DNA from: Nitrosomonas sp.
Lineage (GTDB): Bacteria > Pseudomonadota > Gammaproteobacteria > Burkholderiales > Nitrosomonadaceae
Length of the DNA: 64,000 bases
Direction: 5' to 3'
NCBI RefSeq assembly: GCF_020852615.1
Contig: NZ_JADZAJ010000018.1
Location: forward strand, 45,802-109,801
This document shows, one piece after another, positions 34,124-44,186 of this stretch. Positions within the stretch are counted from its first letter, which is position 1, and the number at the start of each line of letters is the position of its first letter. The notes under the pieces were generated by a model, which did no database searches, was not told the DNA's origin, and saw only the letters and a list, made by a program, of their open reading frames with translations. A program made the translations under genes and the position numbers.

Positions 34124-35242
34124 ATGCTGATTGATCGGGATATTGAGTCTTGGTTACGTCTCGGGTTGACGGAAGGGGTGGGAAGCGGGGCACTGCGCCG
34201 GTTGCTGGTTGCGTTTGGTGATCCGGCTGAGGTGCTTGCCGCAAATCAGAGTGCGCTTGAAGGGGTGGTGAAGAAATCAGTCGCTGCCAGTATTTTTCTT
34301 CGCAGGGTGGATGAAGAGAGACTGGCCAGAACGGTTGAATGGCTGAGAGATCCTCTTAATTCTCTGATTACATTGGCAGATCCGGATTATCCGAAGCTCC
34401 TGCTCAATATAACTGATCCTCCTCCCATGCTGTATTTCAAAGGCCGGCGGCATTTGCTGGCGCGGCCGGCGCTGGCAATCGTTGGCAGCCGTAACGCAAC
34501 GCCGCAGGGGCTGGCAAATGCTGATGCTTTTGCCGAAGCTGCCAGTAACGCAGGGTTTTGTGTCATTAGTGGTCTGGCTCAAGGCATAGATACTGCCGCA
34601 CATCAGGGAGGGTTGCGGGGTGCATCTTCCAGTATGGCTATTGTCGGAACCGGACTTGATCTTGTCTATCCCTCAAAAAATCATGAGCTGGCCCATAGAT
34701 TGGCTGACACAGGAGGGCTGATTTCGGAGTTTCCTTTGGGAACTCCGGCGATAGGCCGTAATTTTCCGCGCAGAAACCGAATCATCAGCGGTATGTGCCA
34801 TGCGTGTCTGGTTGTGGAAGCGACACTGCACAGCGGATCACTGATTACTGCCAGGCTGGCGCTGGAACAGGGGCGTGAAGTGATGGCGATTCCGGGTTCT
34901 ATTCATTCTCCCCTGTCCAAGGGCGGTCATGCGCTGATCAAACAAGGTGCAAAACTGGTTGAGAATATTCAGGATATTCTGGATGAGTTGCACTACCAGT
35001 CTGTCCCGCAACTGGAATCTGCGCCGGAGGGAGAGGATACGGTAAATATGCCGGTCGAAGATCTTTGCGAGGATGATGATTCCGGTTTATTAATGCATTT
35101 TGGCTACGATTCCGCTGATATTGATACATTGTGTATACGTAGCGGCTTGACGGTTGAGACAGTATCCGCCATGCTACTGAACTTGGAATTGGAGGGCAGG
35201 GTTGGCAGTCTTCCCGGGGGGAAATATCAGCGTATTCGCTGA
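34124..35242 (+). CDS. dprA: DNA-processing protein DprA
   Basis: Cytoplasmic protein that loads RecA on incoming single-stranded DNA during natural transformation. The 372-residue protein has an N-terminal SAM-like helical region (LRLGLTEGVGSGALRRLL). The Rossmann core carries LAIVGSRNATPQG, ISGLAQGIDTAAHQG, YPSKNHELAHRL, NFPRRNRIISGM and HSGSLITARLALEQGR. A C-terminal winged-helix segment follows. No strong ribosome binding site precedes ATG 34124. It precedes smg, the usual betaproteobacterial pair. Confidence 0.96.
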   Translation: MLIDRDIESWLRLGLTEGVGSGALRRLLVAFGDPAEVLAANQSALEGVVKKSVAASIFLRRVDEERLARTVEWLRDPLNSLITLADPDYPKLLLNITDPPPMLYFKGRRHLLARPALAIVGSRNATPQGLANADAFAEAASNAGFCVISGLAQGIDTAAHQGGLRGASSSMAIVGTGLDLVYPSKNHELAHRLADTGGLISEFPLGTPAIGRNFPRRNRIISGMCHACLVVEATLHSGSLITARLALEQGREVMAIPGSIHSPLSKGGHALIKQGAKLVENIQDILDELHYQSVPQLESAPEGEDTVNMPVEDLCEDDDSGLLMHFGYDSADIDTLCIRSGLTVETVSAMLLNLELEGRVGSLPGGKYQRIR

Positions 35243-35324
35243 TTTACCAGAAGTGAGTGGTATGGCTGTCACCCTGTTTTGAGTGTCTTAGAGTGGTCTT
35301 GATTTGAGACCACGGTACAGAGCC

Positions 35325-35783
35325 ATGTTCGATATTCTCATTTATCTGTTTGAAAATTACTTTGATGCTGGAAATTGTCCGGATTCTGCCACGCTGACAC
35401 GGAAGCTGACCATGGCTGGTTTTGATGATGAGGAGATTACGCTGGCGCTTGACTGGCTGTCCGATCTTTCCTGTTACGGTGAAGAGGGTTACCTGGACGG
35501 ATTGGCGGAGAGTCGTTCAATGCGCCACTTCACTGAAGAAGAAATGGAGATTATTGATACGGAAGGGCGTGGATTTATTCTTTTTCTTGAACAGGCAGAG
35601 GTGATTAACCCTTTGCAGCGTGAATTACTGATTGATCGCGTCATTCGTATGGATGGCGATATTCCCAGCGTGGAAAAAATAAAACTGGCGGTGCTGCTTA
35701 ATCTCTGGATTCAGAATCGGTTAACGGATCGCGGTATCGTCGAAGGACTGTTCATCGTCAGTGATTTTCACCAGCGGCACTAA
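35325..35783 (+). CDS. smg: Smg family protein (DUF494)
   Basis: A 152-residue conserved protein of unknown biochemical role found next to dprA in many proteobacteria. ATG 35325 (MFDILIYLFENYF) matches family N-termini; an upstream in-frame start at 35304 would add seven residues. Family hallmarks are the acidic/aromatic opening, the FDDEEITLALDWLSDL segment and the EGRGFILFLEQAEVINPLQR stretch. It sits between dprA and the topoisomerase gene. Confidence 0.92.
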   Translation: MFDILIYLFENYFDAGNCPDSATLTRKLTMAGFDDEEITLALDWLSDLSCYGEEGYLDGLAESRSMRHFTEEEMEIIDTEGRGFILFLEQAEVINPLQRELLIDRVIRMDGDIPSVEKIKLAVLLNLWIQNRLTDRGIVEGLFIVSDFHQRH

Positions 35784-35928
35784 CATCCGGCTGATTCCAC
35801 ACAAACATTTTTTCCAAATTTGTTGATAACCGATATCCGGAAGGTCGGGCAGCCCGGCCGGCCAGCGCCGTTTCTGCGCCAGCTTTCACTTTTGTTTTGT
35901 TGTACCAGCCGTTGTATGTAAATACCCT

Positions 35929-38424
35929 ATGAGTAAAAAACTGATCATCGCTGAAAAGCCTTCTGTTGCTAATGATATTGCGCGTGCCCTGGGAGGCTTT
36001 ACTAAACAGGGAGATTATTTTGAGAGTGATGAGTTTGTTTTATCCTCGGCAGTCGGGCATCTGCTGGAGCTGGTCGTTCCTGAAGAATATGAAGTCAAGC
36101 GAGGAAAGTGGAGTTTTGACCATTTACCCGTTATTCCACCACGTTTTGATCTTGCCCCGATCGAAAAAACTACGGATCGTCTGAAACTGCTGAGCAAGCT
36201 GATCAAACGCAAAGATGTCGATACACTGATTAACGCCTGCGATGCCGGGCGTGAAGGTGAGCTGATTTTCCGTTACATCGTGCGTCATGCAGGCAGTAAA
36301 AAATCTGTTAAGCGTTTGTGGTTGCAGTCTATGACACCGACTGCCATACGTGAGGCTTTTGTAAATCTGCTGGATGATGCTGAAGTGCTGCCCCTGGCTG
36401 ATGCGGCTGTTAGCCGGTCGGAAGCGGACTGGCTGGTGGGTATTAACGGCACACGTGTTATGACTGCATTTAATTCGCAGGAAGGTGGGTTTCACAAAAC
36501 CACAGTGGGGCGTGTACAGACACCTACGCTTGCTATATTGGTCGAGCGGGAAGAAGCGATCAAAAAATTTGTGGCTCGGGATTACTGGGAGGTTCATGCT
36601 GTTTTTCAGGCAGAGAGCGGCTCCTACAAGGGAAAATGGTTTGATGAAAATTTCAGTAAGCGTAAGGATGAAACTGAATCCAGGGCAGATCGGGTCTGGG
36701 ATCATGCTAAAGCTGAAGCAGTTCGGAATAAATGCCTGGGCCAGACTGGAATTGTTTCTGAAGAAAACAAACCAGCCAGGGAAAATTGTCCGCTGCTGTA
36801 CGATCTGACCGGTTTGCAGCGTGATGCCAACAGCCGTTTTGGCTTTTCTGCCAAAACGACACTGGGACTGGCTCAGGCACTGTATGAGAAACATAAGGTG
36901 CTGACGTATCCCCGTACTGATTCGCGTGCGCTTCCAGAGGATTACCCGCCGGTTGTCAGAGATACACTGCAGGCGCTGAAGGGATCACACTATGACCGGT
37001 TTGCCAGCCAGATTCTGGAATCAGGCTGGGTGAAACCCAATAAACGTATTTTTAACAATACAAAGGTTTCCGATCACTTCGCCATCATACCGACTGCACT
37101 TGTTCCCAGGAAACTCAATGAGGCGGAAGAGAAGCTCTACGATCTGGTAACCAAACGTTTCCTGGCAATTTTTTATCCGGCAGCAGAATTTCTGATGACA
37201 ACCCGCATTACACGGGTGGAAGGGGAGCCTTTTAAAACTGAGGGTAAGGTGCTGGTGCACGCCGGCTGGCAAGCTGTTTATGGCAAGGTGGAATCTGCTG
37301 CTCAGGGGCAGGAAGAAGAACTGGTGGCAGTCGCACCGGGTGAAGCTGTATTGGCGCAGGAAGTCAGCGTTGTTGCCAGTCAGACACGCCCTCCCGCCAG
37401 ATATAACGAGTCTACCCTGTTATCTGCGATGGAAGGTGCCGGAAAGTTTGTGGAAGATGAAGAGTTGCGTGCAGCAATGAGTGCCAAGGGACTGGGTACA
37501 CCCGCAACACGGGCCGCCATTATAGAGGGATTGATTCACGAGAATTATGTTGAGCGTTCAGGACGGGATCTGCAGCCGACAGCAAAAGCATTTTCCCTGG
37601 TCACCCTGTTGCGTGGACTGAAAATTCCCGAGCTGATTTCGCCTGAGCTGACAGGGGACTGGGAATTCAAGTTGCGCCAGATGGAGCAGGGTCAGCTAAA
37701 GCGCGATGTTTTTATGGAAAAGATTGCGGCGATGACTCGTCATATCGTTGAGCAGGCCAAGAACCATCGGGATAAAACTATCAGTGGCGATTTTGCGACG
37801 CTCCAGGTGCCTTGTCCTGAATGTGGCGGTGTGATCAAAGAAACATACAAAAAATTTCAGTGCCAGCAGTGTAATTTTGCATTGTGGAAAATTCTGGCCG
37901 GGCGACAGTTTGAAATCGGTGAAATGGAAGCGTTGATTTCCACCCGTGAGGTCGGTCCTTTATCAGGCTTTCGCAGCAAGATGGGGCGTGCATTTAATGC
38001 GATTGTCAGGCTGACGGATGATTATGAAATGAAGTTCGACTTTGGTAATGAAGCCGATCAGGCACAGGAGAAAGTTGATTTTTCAGCACAGCAGTCACTT
38101 GGGAAGTGTCCTCAATGTGGTCATTCTGTCTATGAGCACAAGATGCTGTATGTTTGTGAAAAATCAGTTGGAGCGGATTCTTCCTGCAGCTTCAGAACCG
38201 GAAAGATTATTTTGAATCGCCCTGTTGAAGTGGAGCAGGTAACCAAATTGCTGCAAACCGGGAAAACAGATTTGCTGGCCGGGTTTATCTCCAAGAAGGG
38301 TCGGCCATTCTCCGCCTATCTGGTTGTGGGGCCGGAAGGGAAAATCGGATTTGAGTTTGAGCAGAGGAAAACGAAGAAAAAACTGACTGATACTGTTCCG
38401 GAAACCGGGGAAGCTGCTTCTTAA
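35929..38424 (+). CDS. topB: Type IA DNA topoisomerase III
   Basis: Relaxes and decatenates DNA by single-strand passage. The 831-residue protein has the N-terminal Toprim domain (KKLIIAEKPSVANDIARALG, DAGREGELIFRYI) and the active-site tyrosine at residue 327 (VLTYPRTDSRALPEDY). A SAMEGAGKFVEDEELRAAM segment leads to the C-terminus, where zinc-binding repeats occur (CPECGG with CQQC, then CPQCGHSVYEHKMLYVCEK). The last 40 residues are Lys-rich. In betaproteobacteria a type IA topoisomerase often follows smg. This one is TopB-like by its opening and fingers. Confidence 0.93.
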   Translation: MSKKLIIAEKPSVANDIARALGGFTKQGDYFESDEFVLSSAVGHLLELVVPEEYEVKRGKWSFDHLPVIPPRFDLAPIEKTTDRLKLLSKLIKRKDVDTLINACDAGREGELIFRYIVRHAGSKKSVKRLWLQSMTPTAIREAFVNLLDDAEVLPLADAAVSRSEADWLVGINGTRVMTAFNSQEGGFHKTTVGRVQTPTLAILVEREEAIKKFVARDYWEVHAVFQAESGSYKGKWFDENFSKRKDETESRADRVWDHAKAEAVRNKCLGQTGIVSEENKPARENCPLLYDLTGLQRDANSRFGFSAKTTLGLAQALYEKHKVLTYPRTDSRALPEDYPPVVRDTLQALKGSHYDRFASQILESGWVKPNKRIFNNTKVSDHFAIIPTALVPRKLNEAEEKLYDLVTKRFLAIFYPAAEFLMTTRITRVEGEPFKTEGKVLVHAGWQAVYGKVESAAQGQEEELVAVAPGEAVLAQEVSVVASQTRPPARYNESTLLSAMEGAGKFVEDEELRAAMSAKGLGTPATRAAIIEGLIHENYVERSGRDLQPTAKAFSLVTLLRGLKIPELISPELTGDWEFKLRQMEQGQLKRDVFMEKIAAMTRHIVEQAKNHRDKTISGDFATLQVPCPECGGVIKETYKKFQCQQCNFALWKILAGRQFEIGEMEALISTREVGPLSGFRSKMGRAFNAIVRLTDDYEMKFDFGNEADQAQEKVDFSAQQSLGKCPQCGHSVYEHKMLYVCEKSVGADSSCSFRTGKIILNRPVEVEQVTKLLQTGKTDLLAGFISKKGRPFSAYLVVGPEGKIGFEFEQRKTKKKLTDTVPETGEAAS

Positions 38425-38469
38425 GCTGACTGGCAGTCTTTCTGCCGTATTTCCGGAATAGTGATCAGA

Positions 38470-38721
38470 TTAGCCATAGACGTAAATAAGGTAGCGTACG
38501 ATACCTGATACTGCGGTAATGAGGATAGACAAGCTTCCTACTAACGCGACCCCTTCAATCAGAAAAAATGTCAGTGCCTGGCCAAGCGTTTTGTATTCCA
38601 TTTCCCCTGACTCATTGCGCATCTTGTCTTTGCGGGTCTTGGTCCAGTAGAGAATTATGAAAGAGAGTGGTATGGCCAGAATTGAGTAAAACAGGGTCAT
38701 TATCTGTGAATCGTCTTCCAT
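38470..38721 (-). CDS. Small two-helix membrane protein
   Basis: An 83-residue protein with two predicted membrane helices (IMTLFYSILAIPLSFIILYW and FLIEGVALVGSLSILITAVS) joined by a charged loop (KTRKDKMRNESGEMEYK). I do not recognise its family. Its start codon is followed on the opposite strand by the aroA promoter region, and its 3' end lies 46 bases from the convergent topB stop. Composition and helix spacing argue that it is real. Confidence 0.65.
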   Translation of the reverse strand: MEDDSQIMTLFYSILAIPLSFIILYWTKTRKDKMRNESGEMEYKTLGQALTFFLIEGVALVGSLSILITAVSGIVRYLIYVYG

Positions 38722-38747
38722 CTGTTACCTCGTTGAATATAAAAAAA

Positions 38748-38776
38748 TTGACATAAGGAAAGAAGCGTATTGTATT
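38748..38776 (+). promoter_or_regulatory. Candidate sigma-70 promoter for aroA
   Basis: A perfect TTGACA at 38748-38753 is followed after 17 bases by TGTATT at 38771-38776, which shares four of six bases with TATAAT. The distance to the aroA ATG is about 160 bases, so the mRNA would have a long leader. No transcription start is known. Confidence 0.5.
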
Positions 38777-38937
38777 TGATCTGCGGCGGCTTTAGTAGGC
38801 GGTTGTACTGATATTTGATATTGATGGAAAAACAGGATAACTGGTGGTTGATCGGGATTGGGGGATGATGGGACAGGTGAAAAACGGGAGTGTGGTAAAT
38901 AATTTGCAGTTTGGGATTGCAAGAAGGTCGTTTGTCT

Positions 38938-40227
38938 ATGCAATGGCTTGATCTTCCTTTGGTGCGTAATGCGCGCGGCAGTGTGCGCCTGCCGGGTTCG
39001 AAGAGTATTTCCAACCGTATCCTGCTGCTGTCCGCGCTTGCTGAAGGTACAACGATGGTTGGCAGTCTGCTGGAATCTGATGATACCGCACGGATGCTGG
39101 ATGCATTACAGCTGCTTGGAATAACCATTGCGCATGTGGGTGATGGTGAATACCGGATTATCGGGTGCAAAGGGAGATTCCCGGTAAAAGAAGCCGAGCT
39201 GTTTCTGGGAAATGCCGGGACTGCTTTTCGTCCGTTGACCGCTGTGCTGGCTCTGGCGCAAGGACACTATCACCTTTCCGGTGTACCGCGAATGCACGAG
39301 CGTCCGATTGGTGATCTGGTGGATGCGCTGCGGCAGATCGGGGCCGAGATTACTTATCTTGGCCATGAGGGGTTCCCGCCACTGGAAATCCATTCGGCAA
39401 TAATTTACCCGGGGGATATTTACATTAATGGAAATATCTCCAGCCAGTTTCTCAGCGGGCTGTTAATGGCATTGCCGCTGACCGGCAAGCCAGCAACTGT
39501 TATCGTCAGTGGTACATTGATATCACAGCCTTATGTGGCGCTTACGATTGCACAGATGGCGCATTTTGGCGTACAGGTTGAACAGGAATCCTGGCAGCGG
39601 TTTATCCTGCGCGGAAACCAGATTTATCGCAGTCCGGGAAAAATCAGGGTTGAGGGTGACGCATCCTCGGCTTCTTATTTTCTTGCGGCTGGGGCTATTG
39701 CGGGTGGCCCGGTACGAGTTGAGGGTGCAGGAAGTGACAGCTGCCAGGGGGATGTCCGTTTTGTCGAGGCACTTGAGGCAATGGGAGCGCATATCAGGAT
39801 GGGGAGCGACTGGATAGAATCCGGTGCGCCAGCCGGCAAAGCGCTAAAGGCGATTGATTTTGACTGTAACCATATTCCTGATGCGGCTATGACGCTTGCA
39901 ACGACGGCCTTATTTGCACAAGGCACTACCACGCTCAGAAATATCGCAAGCTGGCGGGTCAAGGAGACCGATCGGATTGCAGCGATGTCTGCGGAGCTTC
40001 GCAAGCTGGGTGCTCATGTTGAAACAGGAGAGGATTTTCTCCGCATTACGCCGCCGGCCGGCTCGCTTGTTGCTGATGCTGCTATTGATACCTACGATGA
40101 TCACCGGATGGCCATGTGTTTTTCCCTGGTGTCTCTGGGTGCGCCAGTGCGTATCAATGATCCCGGTTGTGTGGCTAAAACTTTTCCGGATTATTTCAAA
40201 AGGTTTGCAGCCATTACGCACGCATAG
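38938..40227 (+). CDS. aroA: 3-phosphoshikimate 1-carboxyvinyltransferase (EPSP synthase)
   Basis: Sixth step of the shikimate pathway, joining PEP to shikimate-3-phosphate. ATG 38938 ([14 protein letters not shown]) follows an AAGAAGG ribosome binding site; an in-frame start at 38911 is less likely. Signatures are [63 protein letters not shown] and [11 protein letters not shown]. The 429-residue length is normal, and the sequence resembles class I enzymes. cmk follows 80 bases downstream. Confidence 0.96.
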   Translation: MQWLDLPLVRNARGSVRLPGSKSISNRILLLSALAEGTTMVGSLLESDDTARMLDALQLLGITIAHVGDGEYRIIGCKGRFPVKEAELFLGNAGTAFRPLTAVLALAQGHYHLSGVPRMHERPIGDLVDALRQIGAEITYLGHEGFPPLEIHSAIIYPGDIYINGNISSQFLSGLLMALPLTGKPATVIVSGTLISQPYVALTIAQMAHFGVQVEQESWQRFILRGNQIYRSPGKIRVEGDASSASYFLAAGAIAGGPVRVEGAGSDSCQGDVRFVEALEAMGAHIRMGSDWIESGAPAGKALKAIDFDCNHIPDAAMTLATTALFAQGTTTLRNIASWRVKETDRIAAMSAELRKLGAHVETGEDFLRITPPAGSLVADAAIDTYDDHRMAMCFSLVSLGAPVRINDPGCVAKTFPDYFKRFAAITHA

Positions 40228-40307
40228 CCTGTGAAAGCAGCCGGTTTTCATAAAGTAAAAATGACACCTGATGCGCTCAGGTATTTATCATTGAACCGGG
40301 TAGATGA

Positions 40308-40982
40308 ATGATGGATAAACAACATGTGCCGGTAATTACGCTGGATGGCCCTTCGGCATCAGGAAAGGGGACAATTGCCCGTCTCGTGGCGCGGGCACTC
40401 GGGTTTCATTATCTGGATAGTGGCGCACTTTATCGTCTGGTGGCGCTGGCTGCCATGAAGCGTGATATAGAGGCGGATGACGAGAAGAGCATAGTCGATA
40501 TCGCCCGGCATCTGGGTGCTTCTTTTAGCGATACAATGATCTTGCTGGACGGAGAAGACGTCAGTGGTCGGGTGCGTTCAGAGGCATGCGGGGAGTATGC
40601 TTCACGAATCGCTCAGTATCCTGCGCTCAGGGTGGAGTTGCTGGAGCGCCAGCGTGGTTTTCGTCAGTTACCCGGGCTGGTGGCCGACGGGCGTGATATG
40701 GGGTCCGTAATTTTTCCTGATGCCAGCCTTAAAATCTATCTCACGGCGAGTGCAGAGGAACGTGCGTCCAGGCGTCATAAGCAGTTGATGGAGAAGGGTA
40801 TAAATGCTAGTATCGCGGAGCTGGTCCGGTCGTTGCGGGAGCGTGATGAACGTGACGGCAGTCGTGCCGCCTCGCCGCTGCAGAAGTGTGAGGATGCACA
40901 ATTGCTGGATACTACTGGCCTCGGTATAGACCAGGTTGTCAGCAGAGTGCTGGGTATGTATGCTGAAACCCGGCAGTCTTGA
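40308..40982 (+). CDS. cmk: Cytidylate kinase
   Basis: Phosphorylates CMP and dCMP. It has the P-loop ITLDGPSASGKGTIARLVA, the YLDSGALYR nucleoside site, GLVADGRDMGSVIFPDA and RDERDGSRAASPLQ. Two adjacent ATGs (40308, 40311) are possible starts. The gene lies in the widely conserved aroA-cmk-rpsA order. Confidence 0.96.
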   Translation: MMDKQHVPVITLDGPSASGKGTIARLVARALGFHYLDSGALYRLVALAAMKRDIEADDEKSIVDIARHLGASFSDTMILLDGEDVSGRVRSEACGEYASRIAQYPALRVELLERQRGFRQLPGLVADGRDMGSVIFPDASLKIYLTASAEERASRRHKQLMEKGINASIAELVRSLRERDERDGSRAASPLQKCEDAQLLDTTGLGIDQVVSRVLGMYAETRQS

Positions 40983-41045
40983 GTAATTCTGAAATTTTAG
41001 TTTTCAAGCTGTTCTTTTTATTAACCATATTAACTAACCAACCTG

Positions 41046-41075
41046 TCCCCTCTGTTTTTTGCTGGGGGATTTTTT
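41046..41075 (+). terminator. Terminator-like hairpin in the rpsA leader
   Basis: TCCCC (41046-41050) can pair with GGGGA (41065-41069) around a 14-base U-rich loop, followed by a T6 run at 41070-41075. It lies between cmk and rpsA, only about 20 bases before the rpsA ATG. It could end most cmk transcripts or act as an attenuator or structural element controlling S1 synthesis. The short stem makes termination uncertain. Confidence 0.45.
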
Positions 41076-41094
41076 ACAATCGGGTATTTTTTAA

Positions 41095-42816
41095 ATGACT
41101 ATTGCAACCAGTGTAGCGAGCTCTTCGGAAAATTTTGCCGAGCTGTTCAATGAAAGCCTTTCGCATAAGGAAATGCGAGTGGGTGAAGTGATAACTGCTG
41201 AAATCATTCGTGTCGATTACAACTTTGTTGTAGTTAATGCAGGGCTAAAATCCGAAAGCTATATCCCGATTGAAGAATTTAAAAATGACAGGGGTGAAGT
41301 TGAAGCCCGGGCAGGTGATTTTGTAACTGTGGCTATTGAAGCGCTTGAGAATGGGTTTGGTGAGACTCGCCTGTCAAGAGACAAGGCAAAACGCCTGAAT
41401 GCCTGGTATGAACTTGAAGACGCCATGGAAAAAGGCAAAATTGTTACCGGCATGGTCAATGGTAAGGTGAAAGGTGGATTGACGGCCATGATTAACGGTA
41501 TTCGCGCCTTTTTGCCAGGTTCCCTGGTGGATATCCGCCCGGTCAAGGATATGACGCCTTATGAAAATAAGGAAATGGAATTCAAGGTAATCAAGCTCGA
41601 CCGTAAACGCAATAACGTGGTCGTGTCCAGACGTGCCGTTCTGGAAGAAACCCAGGGTGCCGATCGCGATGAATTGCTGGCCAGTCTGCAGGATGGTGCA
41701 ATTGTCCATGGGATTGTCAAAAACATTACGGATTATGGCGCATTTGTTGATCTGGGCGGTATTGATGGCCTGCTGCATATTACTGATCTTGCATGGCGCC
41801 GTGTAAAACATCCAACTGAAGTAATTAACGTTGGAGATGAAGTTACTGCCAAGATTCTGAAATTTGATCAGGAGAAGAATCGTGTTTCCCTGGGGCTGAA
41901 ACAGCTGACGGAAGATCCGTGGATTGGCCTTTCAAGACGGTATCCGCAAGGCACACGTCTTTTCGGTAAAGTTACCAATATGACTGATTATGGTGCTTTC
42001 GTTGAAATCGAACAGGGTATTGAGGGTTTAGTGCATGTTTCTGAAATGGACTGGACCAATAAAAACATTTATCCATCCAAAATTGTTCAGTTGGGCGATG
42101 AGGTCGAGGTCATGATCCTCGAAATCGACGAAGATCGTCGCCGTATTTCGCTGGGAATGAAACAGTGCAAGCCAAATCCATGGGAAGAGTTCTCTCTCAG
42201 CCATGAAAAAGGCGATAAAGTTACAGGACAAATTAAATCCATTACCGATTTTGGTTTGTTTATCGGATTACCTGGCAATATTGACGGACTGGTTCATTTA
42301 TCTGATCTTTCCTGGAATCAGCCGGGCGAGAAAGCAATCAGTGAATTCAAGAAAGGAGATGAAGTTGAAGCTGTTGTACTGTCCATTGATGTAGAGAAGG
42401 AGCGAATTTCTCTGGGGATAAAGCAGCTCGAAGGTGATCCTTTCAACGTGTACGTGTCTTCGTATGATAAAAACAGTATCGTCAAGGGTACTGTTAAATC
42501 TGTTGATGCCAAAGGTGCTACTGTTGCGCTGACCGACGAGGTGGAAGGCTATTTGCGTGCTTCCGAATTCTCCCGTGACAAGATCGAGGATATCCGTTCC
42601 CGTATTAATGAAGGGGATGAGATCGAAGCCATGATTATTAACATTGATCGCAAAAATCGCAGCATCAGCCTGTCGGTTAAGGCGAGAATCCAGGATGAGG
42701 AGGATAAGGCTGTCAAATCTATGTCCTCAGCTGTAAATTCTGCCAGTGCCGGTACGACTAATCTGGGTGCATTACTTAAAGCCAAGATAGACAGCAGCAA
42801 AGCGTCAGAAGAATAA
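41095..42816 (+). CDS. rpsA: 30S ribosomal protein S1
   Basis: S1 binds mRNA and is needed to start translation of many messages. The 573-residue protein contains six S1/OB-type repeats; the better ones show [54 protein letters not shown] and [20 protein letters not shown]. No Shine-Dalgarno sequence precedes ATG 41095; the leader is U/A-rich (GGGTATTTTTTAA). This agrees with the known E. coli rpsA case, where translation starts without a strong SD and S1 represses itself. ihfB follows after nine bases. Confidence 0.97.
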   Translation: MTIATSVASSSENFAELFNESLSHKEMRVGEVITAEIIRVDYNFVVVNAGLKSESYIPIEEFKNDRGEVEARAGDFVTVAIEALENGFGETRLSRDKAKRLNAWYELEDAMEKGKIVTGMVNGKVKGGLTAMINGIRAFLPGSLVDIRPVKDMTPYENKEMEFKVIKLDRKRNNVVVSRRAVLEETQGADRDELLASLQDGAIVHGIVKNITDYGAFVDLGGIDGLLHITDLAWRRVKHPTEVINVGDEVTAKILKFDQEKNRVSLGLKQLTEDPWIGLSRRYPQGTRLFGKVTNMTDYGAFVEIEQGIEGLVHVSEMDWTNKNIYPSKIVQLGDEVEVMILEIDEDRRRISLGMKQCKPNPWEEFSLSHEKGDKVTGQIKSITDFGLFIGLPGNIDGLVHLSDLSWNQPGEKAISEFKKGDEVEAVVLSIDVEKERISLGIKQLEGDPFNVYVSSYDKNSIVKGTVKSVDAKGATVALTDEVEGYLRASEFSRDKIEDIRSRINEGDEIEAMIINIDRKNRSISLSVKARIQDEEDKAVKSMSSAVNSASAGTTNLGALLKAKIDSSKASEE

Positions 42817-42825
42817 AGGCAGGTT

Positions 42826-43143
42826 ATGACGAAATCCGAACTGATTTCCAGGTTGGCAGAACGCTTTCCTCAATTACTGGCAAAAGATGCTGAGCTGATC
42901 GTCAAGATTATTCTTGACGCAATGGCCAGGAGTCTTGCCAGAGGGGAGCGTATCGAAATTCGTGGATTTGGCAGTTTTGATCTGAATTACCGGCCCTCAC
43001 GCATTGGCCGCAACCCGAAATCAGGTGAGAAGGTGCATGTACCGGAGAAATACGTTCCACATTTTAAAGCAGGAAAGAAAATGCGTGAACTGATTGATTC
43101 CGATCATAAGCAGCATAAGGTGCTTGAGCGTGTTTCGGGTTAA
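42826..43143 (+). CDS. ihfB: Integration host factor beta subunit
   Basis: DNA-bending HU/IHF-family protein of 105 residues. It starts [18 protein letters not shown] and contains the [20 protein letters not shown] core plus [20 protein letters not shown], with the beta-arm proline. It is likely cotranscribed with rpsA, a conserved pair, and acts with IhfA (not in the window). Confidence 0.95.
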   Translation: MTKSELISRLAERFPQLLAKDAELIVKIILDAMARSLARGERIEIRGFGSFDLNYRPSRIGRNPKSGEKVHVPEKYVPHFKAGKKMRELIDSDHKQHKVLERVSG

Positions 43144-43274
43144 ATGTGCTTTCCATCAGAAAAATCAGGAAGTGTATCCATATCTGTTAAGGATAGCGGT
43201 TGGCTGGTTGCCAGCTGCAGGGGAAGTTTCCGGATGGTGATTGCACTTCCTTCTGTTAAATCAGATAGGGTTAT

Positions 43275-43478
43275 ATGGTGATGACCTTTCTGCGCCTGAT
43301 TGTCTTCTTGTTTTTACTGAGTGTTGCCGTCAAGAACTCCGAGATGGTGACAATACATTACTACCTTGGGCTGGAGTGGGAGGTGCCTGTGATAATCGTA
43401 CTTCTCCTCTGCTTCATTGCAGGTATCCTGTTCGGGTGTTTATCCTGCTTCATTAAGCGAATCGGTAAAAAATCCTGA
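43275..43478 (+). CDS. lapA: LapA-domain (DUF1049) small membrane protein
   Basis: A 67-residue inner-membrane protein with two membrane helices (FLRLIVFLFLLSVAVKNSE and VPVIIVLLLCFIAGILFGCL) and a basic tail. By family, LapA works near LapB in controlling lipopolysaccharide synthesis. Here the next gene is pyrF, thirteen bases downstream, not lapB. The start is ATG at 43275; a Met three codons in (43281) is possible. Confidence 0.8.
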   Translation: MVMTFLRLIVFLFLLSVAVKNSEMVTIHYYLGLEWEVPVIIVLLLCFIAGILFGCLSCFIKRIGKKS

Positions 43479-43490
43479 CATTTCTGTCAC

Positions 43491-44186
43491 ATGAATGATC
43501 CCCGTATCATTGTCGCACTGGATTTTCCGGAGCCGGCTGCTGCACTGGATTTTTCTGCCCGGCTGGATAGTGCGCTTTGCCGGGTCAAAGTGGGGAAAGA
43601 GCTGTTTACCTCTGCCGGTCCGCAGCTGGTTGAAAAATTGATGAAACAGGGGTTTGATGTATTCCTTGATCTGAAATTCCATGATATTCCCAATACGGTT
43701 GCGGCTGCCTGCAGTGCAGCGGCAAGTCTTGGCGTGTGGATGATCAATGTACATGCGCTGGGAGGGAGCAAAATGCTGCTTGCAGCCCGGCATGCAGTGG
43801 AAGGGAAAAAAACCAGGCTTATCGCCGTTACGCTGCTTACCAGCCTGAATCAGGATGATTTAAGAGAGTTGGGGATAACTGATGCACCGGAAACACTGGT
43901 GCGGCGGCTGGCTTTACTTGCGCAACATTGCGGGCTGGAGGGTGTGGTTTGCTCGGCACTGGAAGCAGCGGATCTGAGAAAAATGACCGGTAAGGATTTC
44001 TGGCTGGTAACCCCGGGTATCCGGTCAGCTAATGACAACCGGGATGATCAGGCGAGAATTGCAACACCTGCGATAGCTGTTCGTAATGGAGCCAGCCATC
44101 TGGTGATCGGCAGACCTATTACCCGATCATCTGATCCACTCAAGGCGCTCCAGCAGTTTAATAACGAAATTTCTGCGGCTTTATAA
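43491..44186 (+). CDS. pyrF: Orotidine 5'-phosphate decarboxylase
   Basis: Last step of UMP synthesis. The 231-residue protein shows [24 protein letters not shown], the catalytic motif [13 protein letters not shown] and the phosphate-binding TPGIR and [12 protein letters not shown]. It overlaps by six bases, tail to tail, the squalene-synthase-like gene on the other strand. Confidence 0.96.
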   Translation: MNDPRIIVALDFPEPAAALDFSARLDSALCRVKVGKELFTSAGPQLVEKLMKQGFDVFLDLKFHDIPNTVAAACSAAASLGVWMINVHALGGSKMLLAARHAVEGKKTRLIAVTLLTSLNQDDLRELGITDAPETLVRRLALLAQHCGLEGVVCSALEAADLRKMTGKDFWLVTPGIRSANDNRDDQARIATPAIAVRNGASHLVIGRPITRSSDPLKALQQFNNEISAAL

